Source: Phycisphaeraceae bacterium (GTDB lineage Bacteria > Planctomycetota > Phycisphaerae > Phycisphaerales > UBA1924). From it: a stretch of 64,000 bases of DNA. Shown here piece by piece: positions 18,384 through 29,103 of this stretch (position 1 is its first letter; each line of letters begins with the position of its first letter). The notes under the pieces were generated by a model. It worked only from the letters and a program-made list of their open reading frames with translations. It was not told the origin of the DNA and ran no database searches. Both the position numbers and the translations under genes were made by a program. Location of the stretch: contig RECQ01000035.1 in NCBI GenBank assembly GCA_007693965.1, forward strand, positions 1 through 64,000. The letters are read 5' to 3'.

Positions 18384-20210
18384 ATGTGTGGAATTGTCGC
18401 GTATATCGGCGCCAAACAGGCCCGTCCGCTGCTGATCGAAGGCCTGAAGCGCCTGGAGTACCGGGGGTATGACTCCGCCGGCATCGCCGTTCTGAACGGC
18501 GCCGTCTCGGTGGTGCGCACCGTCGGGCGCGTCAGCGTGCTGGAGGACAGGCTGGCGGAGTCCGGCGATCTCAAGGGCTCGGTCGGCATCGCCCACACCC
18601 GCTGGGCCACCCACGGCGAGCCCGCCGAGCGCAACGCCCACCCCCACGTGGACGATCGCCACGGCATCGCCCTGATCCACAACGGCATCATCGAGAACTA
18701 CGCGGCCCTCCGCACCTGGCTCGAAGAGCAGGGCCACACCTTCACCAGCGAGACCGACACCGAAGTCCTGACCATGCTCATCAGCGAGCTGTACGACGGC
18801 GACTTGGAGAAGGCCGTGCAGGGGGCGCTGCGCGAGGTGACGGGCGCCTATGCCCTGGCCGCCATCTGCGAGAAGGAGCCGGACACGCTGGTCGTGGCCC
18901 GCAAGGGCTCACCTTTGATGGTGGGCGTGGGCGCGGATGAGTACATCGTGGCCTCGGACGCGTCGGCCATCGTGGCCCACACCAGCCGGGCCGTCACGCT
19001 GGACGACTACCAGGTCTGCAAGCTCACGCGCGACAGCTTCCGCACCTCGACGCTGGACAACGTGGCCGTCACGCCGCGGATCCAGGAGCTGGAGCTGGAG
19101 CTCGAGCAGATCGAGCTGGGCGACTACCCGCATTACATGATCAAGGAGATCTTCGAGCAGCCCAACAGCCTGCGCAACACCATGCGCGGGCGCATCGACC
19201 TGCGCGAGGGCCGCGTCGTGCTCGGCGGCGTGGGGCAGTACGCCCGCGAGCTGGTGAAGGCCCGCCGCTTCATCCTGCTGGGGCAGGGAACCGCGCTGCA
19301 CGCCGCCATGATCGGCGAATACCTGCTCGAAGACCTCGCCAAGGTCCCCGCCGAAGTCGAGTATTCCAGTGAGTTCCGCTACCGCAACCCGATTATCGAA
19401 GAGGGCACGGTTATCATCGCGGTCAGCCAGTCGGGCGAGACCGCGGACACGCTCTCGGCCCTGCACGAGGCGAAGGAGCGCGGGGCGCTCGCGCTCGGCG
19501 TCGTCAACGTGGTTGGGTCAAGCATCGCCCGCGACACCGACGCCGGCGTCTACCTGCGCGTCGGCCCCGAGATCGGCGTCGCATCGACAAAGGCCTTCAC
19601 CGGCCAGCTCTCGGTGCTCACGCTGCTCAGCCTCTTCATCGCGCGGCGCCGCTTCATGAGCGTCGAGCAGTCGAGCGAGATCCTGCGCACGATGGAGCGC
19701 ATCCCCGAGATGGTCGAGCGCGTCCTCGCCGAGAGCGACCAAATCCGCGCCGTCACCGAGCGCTACTGCGACCGCGAGAACTGGCTCTTCCTCGGCCGCG
19801 GCTACAACTATCCCACCGCCCTCGAAGGCGCCCTTAAGCTCAAGGAAATCAGCTACATCCACGCCGAGGGCATGCCCGCGGCGGAGATGAAGCACGGGCC
19901 CATCGCCCTCATCAACCACGGCATGCCCGTCGTCTTCATCGCCAACAAGGGCGCCCAGTACGAGAAGGTGATGAGCAACATCGAAGAGGTCCGCTCCCGC
20001 GGCGGGCGCGTCATCGCCGTCGCCACCGAGGGCGACACCGACATCAAGCGCTACGCCGAGGATGTCTTCTACATCCCCGAAATCCCCGAGGCCCTCAGTC
20101 CGCTGCTGGCAGTGGTTCCGCTCCAGCTCATGGCGTACCACGCCGCCGTGATTCGCGGCCACGATGTGGACAAGCCGCGGAACCTGGCCAAGAGCGTGAC
20201 GGTGGAGTGA
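18384..20210 (+). CDS. glmS: Glutamine-fructose-6-phosphate aminotransferase
   Basis: GlmS makes glucosamine-6-phosphate from fructose-6-phosphate and glutamine, the first step to UDP-GlcNAc. At 608 residues it is full length. The mature N-terminal Cys nucleophile is residue 2 (MCGIVAYIG). The glutaminase domain covers 1 to about 220 and two SIS sugar-isomerase domains follow (SQSGETADTL marks the first). The tail DKPRNLAKSVTVE is the family's conserved end. GAGGAG lies nine bases before the ATG. A small hairpin (GCGGTT/AACCGC, 20211-20225) follows the stop directly, without a T-run. Confidence 0.97.
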   Translation: MCGIVAYIGAKQARPLLIEGLKRLEYRGYDSAGIAVLNGAVSVVRTVGRVSVLEDRLAESGDLKGSVGIAHTRWATHGEPAERNAHPHVDDRHGIALIHNGIIENYAALRTWLEEQGHTFTSETDTEVLTMLISELYDGDLEKAVQGALREVTGAYALAAICEKEPDTLVVARKGSPLMVGVGADEYIVASDASAIVAHTSRAVTLDDYQVCKLTRDSFRTSTLDNVAVTPRIQELELELEQIELGDYPHYMIKEIFEQPNSLRNTMRGRIDLREGRVVLGGVGQYARELVKARRFILLGQGTALHAAMIGEYLLEDLAKVPAEVEYSSEFRYRNPIIEEGTVIIAVSQSGETADTLSALHEAKERGALALGVVNVVGSSIARDTDAGVYLRVGPEIGVASTKAFTGQLSVLTLLSLFIARRRFMSVEQSSEILRTMERIPEMVERVLAESDQIRAVTERYCDRENWLFLGRGYNYPTALEGALKLKEISYIHAEGMPAAEMKHGPIALINHGMPVVFIANKGAQYEKVMSNIEEVRSRGGRVIAVATEGDTDIKRYAEDVFYIPEIPEALSPLLAVVPLQLMAYHAAVIRGHDVDKPRNLAKSVTVE

Positions 20211-20225
20211 GCGGTTGCGAACCGC
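20211..20225 (+). terminator. Small hairpin at the glmS 3' end
   Basis: GCGGTT (20211-20216) pairs with AACCGC (20220-20225) immediately after the glmS stop codon. With a 6-bp stem and no T-run it is at best a weak or Rho-assisted terminator. Confidence 0.3.
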
Positions 20226-20362
20226 CTCGAATAAGTCATCCCCTCCCACGAAACCCCAACGCTGCGGATGAATACGGTAGATGGGGCATTGGTGGCGCTC
20301 CTGAAACAGGAAGCGGTTTCTGAGCTTCTGTGGCCGCGACTCTGTCTACATGCAGAGCCGCG

Positions 20363-20524
20363 CCGGCCGTTGGTGTGGATGACGCTGTCGAGGGAGACTC
20401 TGCCTCGAATCGCCGTGGAAACAGTCGCACTCGAGCTGTATGGGACGATCTGCGTGTAGACCCTGCCGCACTGTTTGAAGACGCCGAAGACCTCGACCTG
20501 CTCCTCCGACTCGGCGAGCGTCAA
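20363..20524 (-). pseudogene. Remnant of an IS1595/IS1016-like transposase
   Basis: The translation on the minus strand contains EVFGVFKQCGRVYTQIV, then IRGRVSLDSVIHTNGRRG. This matches the catalytic core of IS1595-family DDE transposases as I remember it (VFGIFKRGGKVYTKIV, then SVIYSDGWRGY). The catalytic Asp of SDGWRGY has become Asn. The frame breaks after about 54 residues, and no start region, ends or inverted repeats are left. The surrounding 430 bp (20211-20640) contain nothing else I can support. Confidence 0.5.
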
Positions 20525-20640
20525 CGAAATGGCCCGACTCGCCTGCGAGAAAGCCTGGCGCCGCCGCGCGGCGCGGCGGGAGTGGCGGAAGAGCGCGTGA
20601 ACCGAAAAGCCTCGGGTGGCGCGCCATCATCGGCTGATTG

Positions 20641-21558
20641 CTACCCAACCAGCGGATCCCCCTCCAGCTCCGGCGCCTCCGCCGTCGAGACCGCGCCGCG
20701 CAGGAATTGTTTCAAAAGTCGCTTCGAGCCCGGCAGACCGCCGCAGTTGACCTTGAGGTGAGGATCAATCGCCAGACCAGGATCGTAGAGTCGAGCCGAG
20801 CTCGTCTTGAAATCAACCACAACGCGCGAATCGCGAAGGCTGTAAGACTCGACATTGGCCTTGCCGATTCCGAACGCCCGATGCCGGATCACGTCCAGCT
20901 TCCCTGGAGAAATGCGGATATACGTCGGGAACAGAAACGCCGCGGCCAGTCCCGCGAGCGCCGGGGAACCCCACAGCGTGGGACCTTCGGGCGTCGCAAC
21001 GCCGAACAGACTGAGCCCCATCCAGATTCCCGCCGCCATCACGGGAGTCAATCCGATCCATGCGAAGCGGCCTTCCGGCGACAGCGGCGCAATGAAGAAC
21101 GCCCCTGCCGCCTCCGGCTCAAAAGACTCATCTCGAATCGCTCCGATCTTCGCTGCATCGCGATGCGACACCACGCAACACACTCTTCTGTCAACCCTCG
21201 GTTCATGAGGAAAAATCGCAGCAGGTTCGCGAGCGCTCGACCTCGCCATGCGATCTTGCGCCTTCCGCCACAGTTTCATCAGCAAAATCAGGATCAAGGC
21301 GACAACGGCAACGGCGAGAAAGAATCTCCAGAACAGGTCGTACAATGACTGGTTCCCGATTGATGTGGTCGCCGATCTGAGAAGTTGGAACACCGCGCCG
21401 GCGCCGCCATATGCAGCACAAAAATGCAGCGTATATGCGGATGTGAATCCCACCGACCATTCCGACTTGTTCGCCAGGTGGATCAGGCCTTCGGTTTCTG
21501 CACCTGCGGATGCTGATGGATCCGTATTCAAGCCACCCGCCTTTCCCGCATCGCCCAT
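20641..21558 (-). CDS. Membrane protein of unknown function, PH-like C-terminal region
   Basis: The start is taken at ATG 21558 (MGDAGKAGGLN), giving 305 residues; upstream in-frame text belongs to the preceding gene in another frame. There are hydrophobic segments near 55-85 (FFLAVAVVALILILLMKLW) and two more near 170-215. A beta-rich part follows (YIRISPGKLDVIRHRAFGIG) that resembles bacterial PH-like domains. No family name can be given. It overlaps the end of the upstream membrane gene by 31 bases, so the pair is probably translationally coupled. Base composition here is visibly lower in GC than in the neighbours. Confidence 0.55.
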   Translation of the reverse strand: MGDAGKAGGLNTDPSASAGAETEGLIHLANKSEWSVGFTSAYTLHFCAAYGGAGAVFQLLRSATTSIGNQSLYDLFWRFFLAVAVVALILILLMKLWRKAQDRMARSSAREPAAIFPHEPRVDRRVCCVVSHRDAAKIGAIRDESFEPEAAGAFFIAPLSPEGRFAWIGLTPVMAAGIWMGLSLFGVATPEGPTLWGSPALAGLAAAFLFPTYIRISPGKLDVIRHRAFGIGKANVESYSLRDSRVVVDFKTSSARLYDPGLAIDPHLKVNCGGLPGSKRLLKQFLRGAVSTAEAPELEGDPLVG

Positions 21559-22019
21559 AGGGCCAAGACGCTGCACACAAGCGACAGGATCCACAATACA
21601 GCCAGCGCTTCCCATGTCCCCCAAATCAGGCGCTGATGCTCTCCGGACGCGCTGAGCATCGCAATGAGGCTCGCGCCCGCGAAAAATATCCAGAACAGCA
21701 GGAAGAGAATCCATGCGACGAACACACAGATGAATTCCATGTGCGCCGTGAACCGATACGGCGCCGACCCAACACAGGCGCCCGACGCGGCCAGTATCAA
21801 CGCGGTGTTGAGCAGCCAATGTTCAAAATCAATTCCACTGAGCACAACCCATCCGATCACCGTAAGAAGCGCCGCATTCGCACACACCAAGGCGATGAAG
21901 GAAAGGCGACTCCGCCTCCCCGCGCGCTGCGATGCCTGCCTCTTCCCGGCGGCGGGCTCGCTCGATGTCGCGCCCCTCGCTGGCGCGTCGTTTGATCCGC
22001 TTTGAAGTGAGCCATCCAT
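21528..22019 (-). CDS. Small four-helix membrane protein of unknown function
   Basis: This 163-residue protein has a polar, Ser/Arg-rich N-terminus (about 35 residues) and about four hydrophobic segments (FIALVCANAALLTVIGWVVL, LLNTALILAASGACVG, FVAWILFLLFWIFFAGASLI, LAVLWILSLVCSVLAL). AGGAGG seven bases upstream supports ATG 22019 (MDGSLQSG). No family is recognised. It forms a two-gene unit with the following membrane protein, close to an IS remnant. Confidence 0.6.
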   Translation of the reverse strand: MDGSLQSGSNDAPARGATSSEPAAGKRQASQRAGRRSRLSFIALVCANAALLTVIGWVVLSGIDFEHWLLNTALILAASGACVGSAPYRFTAHMEFICVFVAWILFLLFWIFFAGASLIAMLSASGEHQRLIWGTWEALAVLWILSLVCSVLALWAMRERRVA

Positions 22020-22159
22020 AAAACCGCCCCTCCTCACGCCCAAAACGACCCACCTTCCGAACAGGCGTGCGGCCTCCGAAAAGCCTAGAATAGCTGTCTC
22101 ACCGGCGCCCCCTTCCCGCCCCCATTTCCGGCTCCTCCGGGCCGGCGTCCGGCGGGTGA

Positions 22160-25006
<2,847 letters not shown>

Positions 25007-25031
25007 GCCGATCGAAGTCGAATCGAAGGCC

Positions 25032-26372
25032 ATGCTGAGGCGCCCGCTCCACATTCTGTTTGCATGCGCCGCGTTCGCGATCGGCGCCGCCGCCGATGCG
25101 CAGCGCTCCGGCCCCCTCCCCGCCCCCGAAGCCCCCGGCGCCCAGCGCATCACCTCGCGCATCTCCGACACGCCCGCCCAGCCCGAAGGCGTCTTCGATC
25201 GCGCTCCCCGCGCTGCATTGCTTCTGAAGCCCGCATCAAACCAGCGATCGGGCGCCGGAGAATTGCGATTGCTCCGCGACTACGCCTTCGACGGCGCGAC
25301 GATCATCGCCCACGACATCGATGGACGCCCCCTCACGGCGCCGCTCGATCACATCGGCGCCCTCATCTGCTCGCCGCTGCGCGCCGTCCCGCCAATCACC
25401 GCTGGAGATGACGCCGACGACCCCCCCGGCCGCCGCGGCGTGCTCGAACTGGTCGACGGCCAGCGCCTCTCCGGCCGGCTCATCTCCGATGCGGGCGCCG
25501 AGGATGAAATCGCCTGGCGCTGCGATCTTCGCGGCGCCATCGCAGCGCCGCTGGACGCCGTCGCCTCGCTGCGCTTCAACCAGGCGACTGCTGCGTCATC
25601 CACCGGGCGACACGCCGTCGACGAACTCCACCTCGCCAACGGCGACACACTCTTCGGAACCGTCGTTCACTTCAGCGACACCGTCACCGTCGACACCGGC
25701 GGCGCCGAACTGTCGCTGCCCGCCGACCGCATCGAGCGCATCCACTTCGCCAACGCGATGCTCGAACGCTCCGGCCCCATCGCGTGGCTCTCCGGAGGCG
25801 GGGCGGCTCACATCGCCTCCATCACCCAATCGCCGGATGATGATTCGCGCAACGCACTGCGCCTCTCGCTGGCAAGCGGTCGCCGCGGCGACACGACGCT
25901 GGGAAGGCTCCTGGCCATCACCGACGCACGCACACCACTCGTGCCGCTCTCATCGCTGGAAATGATCGAGCAGACGCCGCGCGAAGAGAATGAGCCTTGG
26001 GCGATCGAGAAACCCCGCATCGAAACGCCCGATCCGTGGTCCCCCTTCGCCCTCGCCGGGGCCCGCGACATCATCCTCCCGGGCGCCGGCAGGCTCGGCT
26101 ATCGGCTCCCGGAGAGGGCGCGCCTGCTCACCGGCGTCGTGGCGGCGCCGCAGCGTGGCTGGCGCTGGTCGGATGCGACCGTCACCATCTGGATCGACAG
26201 GCGACCCGCCGCACGAATGCGCATCGACCAGAGCACACCCGAGTCCGAGTTCATCATCCCCATCGCGCCGGGATCGCGCGAGCTGCTCATCACGCTCAGC
26301 CCCGGCGCCGCCGGCGAAGCCCAGGCCTTCGCGGTCCTGCGCACGCCCATGCTGACGCTGGACGCGAAGTAA
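25032..26372 (+). CDS. Secreted protein of unknown function, possible NPCBM-like domain
   Basis: This 446-residue protein has a signal peptide at 1-23 (LHILFACAAFAIGAAADA). Two beta-rich repeats in the middle read LELVDGQRLSGRLISD and DELHLANGDTLFGTVVHF, so a short module that starts from a 'GxxLxGxv' strand pattern is duplicated. The C-terminal 110 residues (from DPWSPFALAGARDIILPGAG) resemble carbohydrate-binding NPCBM-type modules, but this is a weak guess. It starts 26 bases after gyrB and may ride on its transcript. A palindrome follows it. Confidence 0.6.
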   Translation: MLRRPLHILFACAAFAIGAAADAQRSGPLPAPEAPGAQRITSRISDTPAQPEGVFDRAPRAALLLKPASNQRSGAGELRLLRDYAFDGATIIAHDIDGRPLTAPLDHIGALICSPLRAVPPITAGDDADDPPGRRGVLELVDGQRLSGRLISDAGAEDEIAWRCDLRGAIAAPLDAVASLRFNQATAASSTGRHAVDELHLANGDTLFGTVVHFSDTVTVDTGGAELSLPADRIERIHFANAMLERSGPIAWLSGGGAAHIASITQSPDDDSRNALRLSLASGRRGDTTLGRLLAITDARTPLVPLSSLEMIEQTPREENEPWAIEKPRIETPDPWSPFALAGARDIILPGAGRLGYRLPERARLLTGVVAAPQRGWRWSDATVTIWIDRRPAARMRIDQSTPESEFIIPIAPGSRELLITLSPGAAGEAQAFAVLRTPMLTLDAK

Positions 26373-26390
26373 ACAGCGGGAGCGGGCGCC

Positions 26391-26417
26391 GTGGTAGAGC
26401 CGTCCCCGGCTCTGCCA
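26391..26417. repeat. GTGGTAGAGCCG palindrome
   Basis: TGGTAGAGCCG (26392-26402) pairs with CGGCTCTGCCA (26407-26417), one wobble pair, loop of four. It sits between the convergent ends of the secreted-protein gene and the HAD gene. REP-like, and possibly a bidirectional 3'-end hairpin. Confidence 0.7.
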
Positions 26418-26479
26418 TGCCGCTTGGAATATTCGCTTCCACCCAGCTCAAGACGCCCTTTCATCAACGAGAATCCGCA

Positions 26480-27112
26480 TCAGACCACCACCCCGCGCAG
26501 ATGCTCCATCACCTGCGCCGCCGTATCCCCCGTGTGGTCGATCAACTCCGCTCGCCACCCCCGCGCCCGCGCCGCCTCGATGTTCTCCTCGGTGTCGTCG
26601 AAGAAGATGATCTGCCCCGGCGACGCCTCCATCGCGCGCTCGAACGCGATAAAACACGATTCATTCGGCTTTCGCAGACCGAGCAGGTGCGATGCGTGCC
26701 TGTGCTCAAGCGCCTGCAGCGTCGGGTACGACTCCATCGCCACCCAGTGATCGTGGTTGGTGTTGCTCAGGCACGCGGTGCGCACGCCGTCGCGCTCGCG
26801 AAGATCCGTCAGCAGCTCCTCGACGCCGGGATATTCACCCAGCAGCCACGCGTGATGCACCTGGCGCACCTCTTCGGGCGTGTAGACGCCGTCGAGCGTG
26901 TCGGAGATGGCGCGGTAGAACGCATCCGGCTCAATGCCTCCGGTGTCCAGCGTCTGCACCAGTTTCACACGTTCGGGGTGCGTCTCTCGATAGCGCTCGA
27001 TTTCCCGCACCTCGATTCCTGCCGCGGCGCACCCCTCCTCCCACGATCGGCAGATGCGCACCACCACGCCGCCAAGATCGAAACACACCACCGGCCGCCC
27101 ATCTCCGCTCAT
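26480..27112 (-). CDS. HAD-superfamily hydrolase
   Basis: This is a HAD phosphatase of the epoxide hydrolase-like/YihX subclass, 210 residues from ATG 27112 (MSGDGRP). Motif I CFDLGGVVV has the nucleophilic Asp (DxxxV in place of DxDxT, as in YihX-type members). Motif II is CLSNTN, the Lys is in GLRKPNESCF, and motif IV is FFDDTEENI. The start codon overlaps the truD stop as ATGA, so translation is coupled. The substrate is probably a small phosphorylated metabolite, but this is not determinable. Confidence 0.85.
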   Translation of the reverse strand: MSGDGRPVVCFDLGGVVVRICRSWEEGCAAAGIEVREIERYRETHPERVKLVQTLDTGGIEPDAFYRAISDTLDGVYTPEEVRQVHHAWLLGEYPGVEELLTDLRERDGVRTACLSNTNHDHWVAMESYPTLQALEHRHASHLLGLRKPNESCFIAFERAMEASPGQIIFFDDTEENIEAARARGWRAELIDHTGDTAAQVMEHLRGVVV

Positions 27113-28488
27113 GATCCCTCCGCCTCGATGCGCCCGTCCGCGGGCTTCATGATCTCGCGCATCACCACCGTCGCGAACGCGCCCGCGGGCAGGTCGAACG
27201 CGCACCGAATAAACGCTCCATGCTCATCCACGCCCGCCTCGATGTCCGGATCGCCCAGCGGGACCCGCAGCGGCCTGCGGGCGCCCGTCAGCGGATCGCC
27301 GGTGCGATGCGAGAAGGACACCAGGTCCTTCATCGTCACGCCCGTCGCTTCCAGCGCCGCTTCCTCCAATCGCCCCGGCTCGGCGCCGGCGCGCATCATC
27401 TTGGCGCCCCACAGCGGCCCGGTCGGGCTCACCTCGATCTTCGCGACCCGCTCCGCCAGCGACGGCGCCGCCAGCGTGGGCGCATCGACCAGGAAGCACG
27501 CGTTGTCATCGTGCCGCCACGCCACATCGCCCTCGAGCATCACGCCCAGCTCGCCCCGCGCGATCCGCTCATCCAGCACGCGGTTGAAGACCGCCGACTG
27601 AAACGCGGTGATGTAGAAAAACCGCTGGTTCGAGTCGATCGACCGCACCACCCGGCTCGGCGACAGCCCCCGCGACAGTGCTCGCAGCGCCGACTTCTCC
27701 ACCCGCCCCAGGTATCGCGACGCCCGCAACGCTTCGTCATACGCGCCCCGCTCGTAGAGACTTCGCGCCTCCTCATCCATCAGCCCGCTGCGCCCGTCGC
27801 CGGTCCCGAGCAGCGCGTCGAGAGCCTCGCGATTCTGCCCCAGAAGCAGCAGCCGCCCGACGATGTGGTTGTTCATCCGCACGCCGAACCGCTGCTCCCC
27901 CGTGCGGTTGGGCACGCCCTCCCGCGCCAGCCGGCGCATCGACTCCAGCGCCTTGGGCGCATCGCCGACGCTCACACCCCGGATGCGGATCGAGAACCGG
28001 TTCCCCGCGCTGTGGCCCCGCCGCAGCTTGTTCACGTGCAGATCGGTCCACAGCACGCTGATGCGCTGATCGCGCAGCTCCGGAAAATCCTCCGGCGTCT
28101 TCCCCGGCGCATGGATCGACATCACCTGGCGCGTGATCGCGTTCTTGTCCTTCATCCCCGCGTAGCCGACGTCGCGGCCACGGACGCCGAAGTGCGACGC
28201 CAGAATCGAGACCAACTCGGTCGTCGACAGCCCCCGCTTCTCCACCAGCATGTAGATGTGCTCGCCCTCGCCGACGGGCTCATACAGCGGGATCTCCTCG
28301 ACCAGGAAATCCTCCGGCCGCTGCTTGATCACGCCGCCCACGCCGGCAATGTCCGCCGTCACGAAGACGCTGGGGGCGAAGTGCGGATCGTCAAAGAAAT
28401 CCTTGCCGGGATGTGAGGCGTCGGCCGCGGAATGTGGAATCGCGTTCTCCAAGTGAACTCCCGGCCCGTGAACTTCAGGCCCCACCAT
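27109..28488 (-). CDS. truD: tRNA pseudouridine(13) synthase TruD
   Basis: TruD converts U13 of tRNA-Glu to pseudouridine. The catalytic Asp is in GYAGMKDKNAITRQ, and family segments VKQRPEDFLVEE-like (IKQRPEDFLVEEIPLYE), NRFSIRIRG and NRTGEQRFGVR follow in order. The open frame continues upstream through the DUF151 gene, but the first part is repeat-derived. I chose ATG 28488 (MVGPEVHG), giving 459 residues; the first 45 or so are not conserved-looking, so a later start is possible. It lies between the DUF151 nuclease gene and the HAD gene, with an ATGA overlap to the latter. Confidence 0.9.
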   Translation of the reverse strand: MVGPEVHGPGVHLENAIPHSAADASHPGKDFFDDPHFAPSVFVTADIAGVGGVIKQRPEDFLVEEIPLYEPVGEGEHIYMLVEKRGLSTTELVSILASHFGVRGRDVGYAGMKDKNAITRQVMSIHAPGKTPEDFPELRDQRISVLWTDLHVNKLRRGHSAGNRFSIRIRGVSVGDAPKALESMRRLAREGVPNRTGEQRFGVRMNNHIVGRLLLLGQNREALDALLGTGDGRSGLMDEEARSLYERGAYDEALRASRYLGRVEKSALRALSRGLSPSRVVRSIDSNQRFFYITAFQSAVFNRVLDERIARGELGVMLEGDVAWRHDDNACFLVDAPTLAAPSLAERVAKIEVSPTGPLWGAKMMRAGAEPGRLEEAALEATGVTMKDLVSFSHRTGDPLTGARRPLRVPLGDPDIEAGVDEHGAFIRCAFDLPAGAFATVVMREIMKPADGRIEAEGS

Positions 28489-28536
28489 ATCCGCCCGAAC
28501 CCGCCGCACATTCCACATTCCATGTTCCACATTCCC
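28429..28536. repeat. GGAATGTGGAAT inverted tandem-word repeat
   Basis: Left arm GGAATGTGGAAT at 28429-28440; right arm at 28508-28536 with three CATTCCACATTCC/ATGTTCC words. The right arm ends 13 bases from the DUF151 stop codon. The left arm lies within the assigned N-terminal codons of truD, so it may have lengthened that reading frame. Confidence 0.75.
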
Positions 28537-28549
28537 CCAGACGCCCCCC

Positions 28550-28957
28550 TCACACTTCCTCGCTCTGCGCCTCCTCCAGAACATGCTCCTCGACGAAGAT
28601 CGGCACATCCGCCCCGATCCCCAGCGCAATCGCGTCGCTCGGACGCGAATCAATATGAATCATCTCGCCGTCCATCCGGCGCACGTCCAGCGTCGCGAAG
28701 AAAGTATGGTCCGACAGGTCGTTGATCGTCACCGACACCAGCGTCGCCCCCAGCGACTCGACGATCCCCGCCATCAGCTCGTGGGTCTGCGGCCTCTTGA
28801 TCTCGATCCCCTTCAGCCGCCGCTCGATCGCCTGGGCCTCCGGCAGACCGATCACGATCGGGAACGCACGATCCCCATCCACCTCGCGGAGTTCAATGAG
28901 CTGGTAGTCATTCAGCTCGCGGATCAGGATTCGGGAAAGCTCCATCAGCACTGGCAT
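28550..28957 (-). CDS. Bifunctional nuclease family protein (DUF151)
   Basis: The protein has 135 residues from ATG 28957 (MPVLMELS). It matches the DUF151/BFN family: a central AFPIVIGLPEAQAIERRLKG, then RPQTHELM and the conserved IDSRPSDAIALGIGADVPIFV. Family members are described as RNase/DNase-type bifunctional nucleases. A start at Met5 (28945) is also possible. Upstream codons are open but are shared with the divergent acylase promoter region (28958-29103). It is the first gene of a likely DUF151-truD-HAD transcript. Confidence 0.88.
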   Translation of the reverse strand: MPVLMELSRILIRELNDYQLIELREVDGDRAFPIVIGLPEAQAIERRLKGIEIKRPQTHELMAGIVESLGATLVSVTINDLSDHTFFATLDVRRMDGEMIHIDSRPSDAIALGIGADVPIFVEEHVLEEAQSEEV

Positions 28958-29103
28958 TGAGTCGCACTCCAGTCCGGCGCCCATGGCCTCGGGGGGGGAA
29001 AATACGCCCCACTCGGCCCGGTCGACACCATTCGGCAACCATATGCTACCCCGCAGGATGCCTTCGGGAAGGCGTCCCTCGCCATGGAAATCCACACCGC
29101 CGC

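Noticed and set aside
20211-20240. tRNA-like GGTTCG/CGAACC strings after glmS
   Set aside because: Only a 6-bp hairpin, no acceptor stem, no anticodon arm and no CCA-adjacent structure.
20069-20362. Continuation of the minus-strand frame of the transposase remnant into glmS
   Set aside because: The text after the transposase-like part is antisense to the glmS 3' end and has no transposase similarity, so the pseudogene was limited to 20363-20524.
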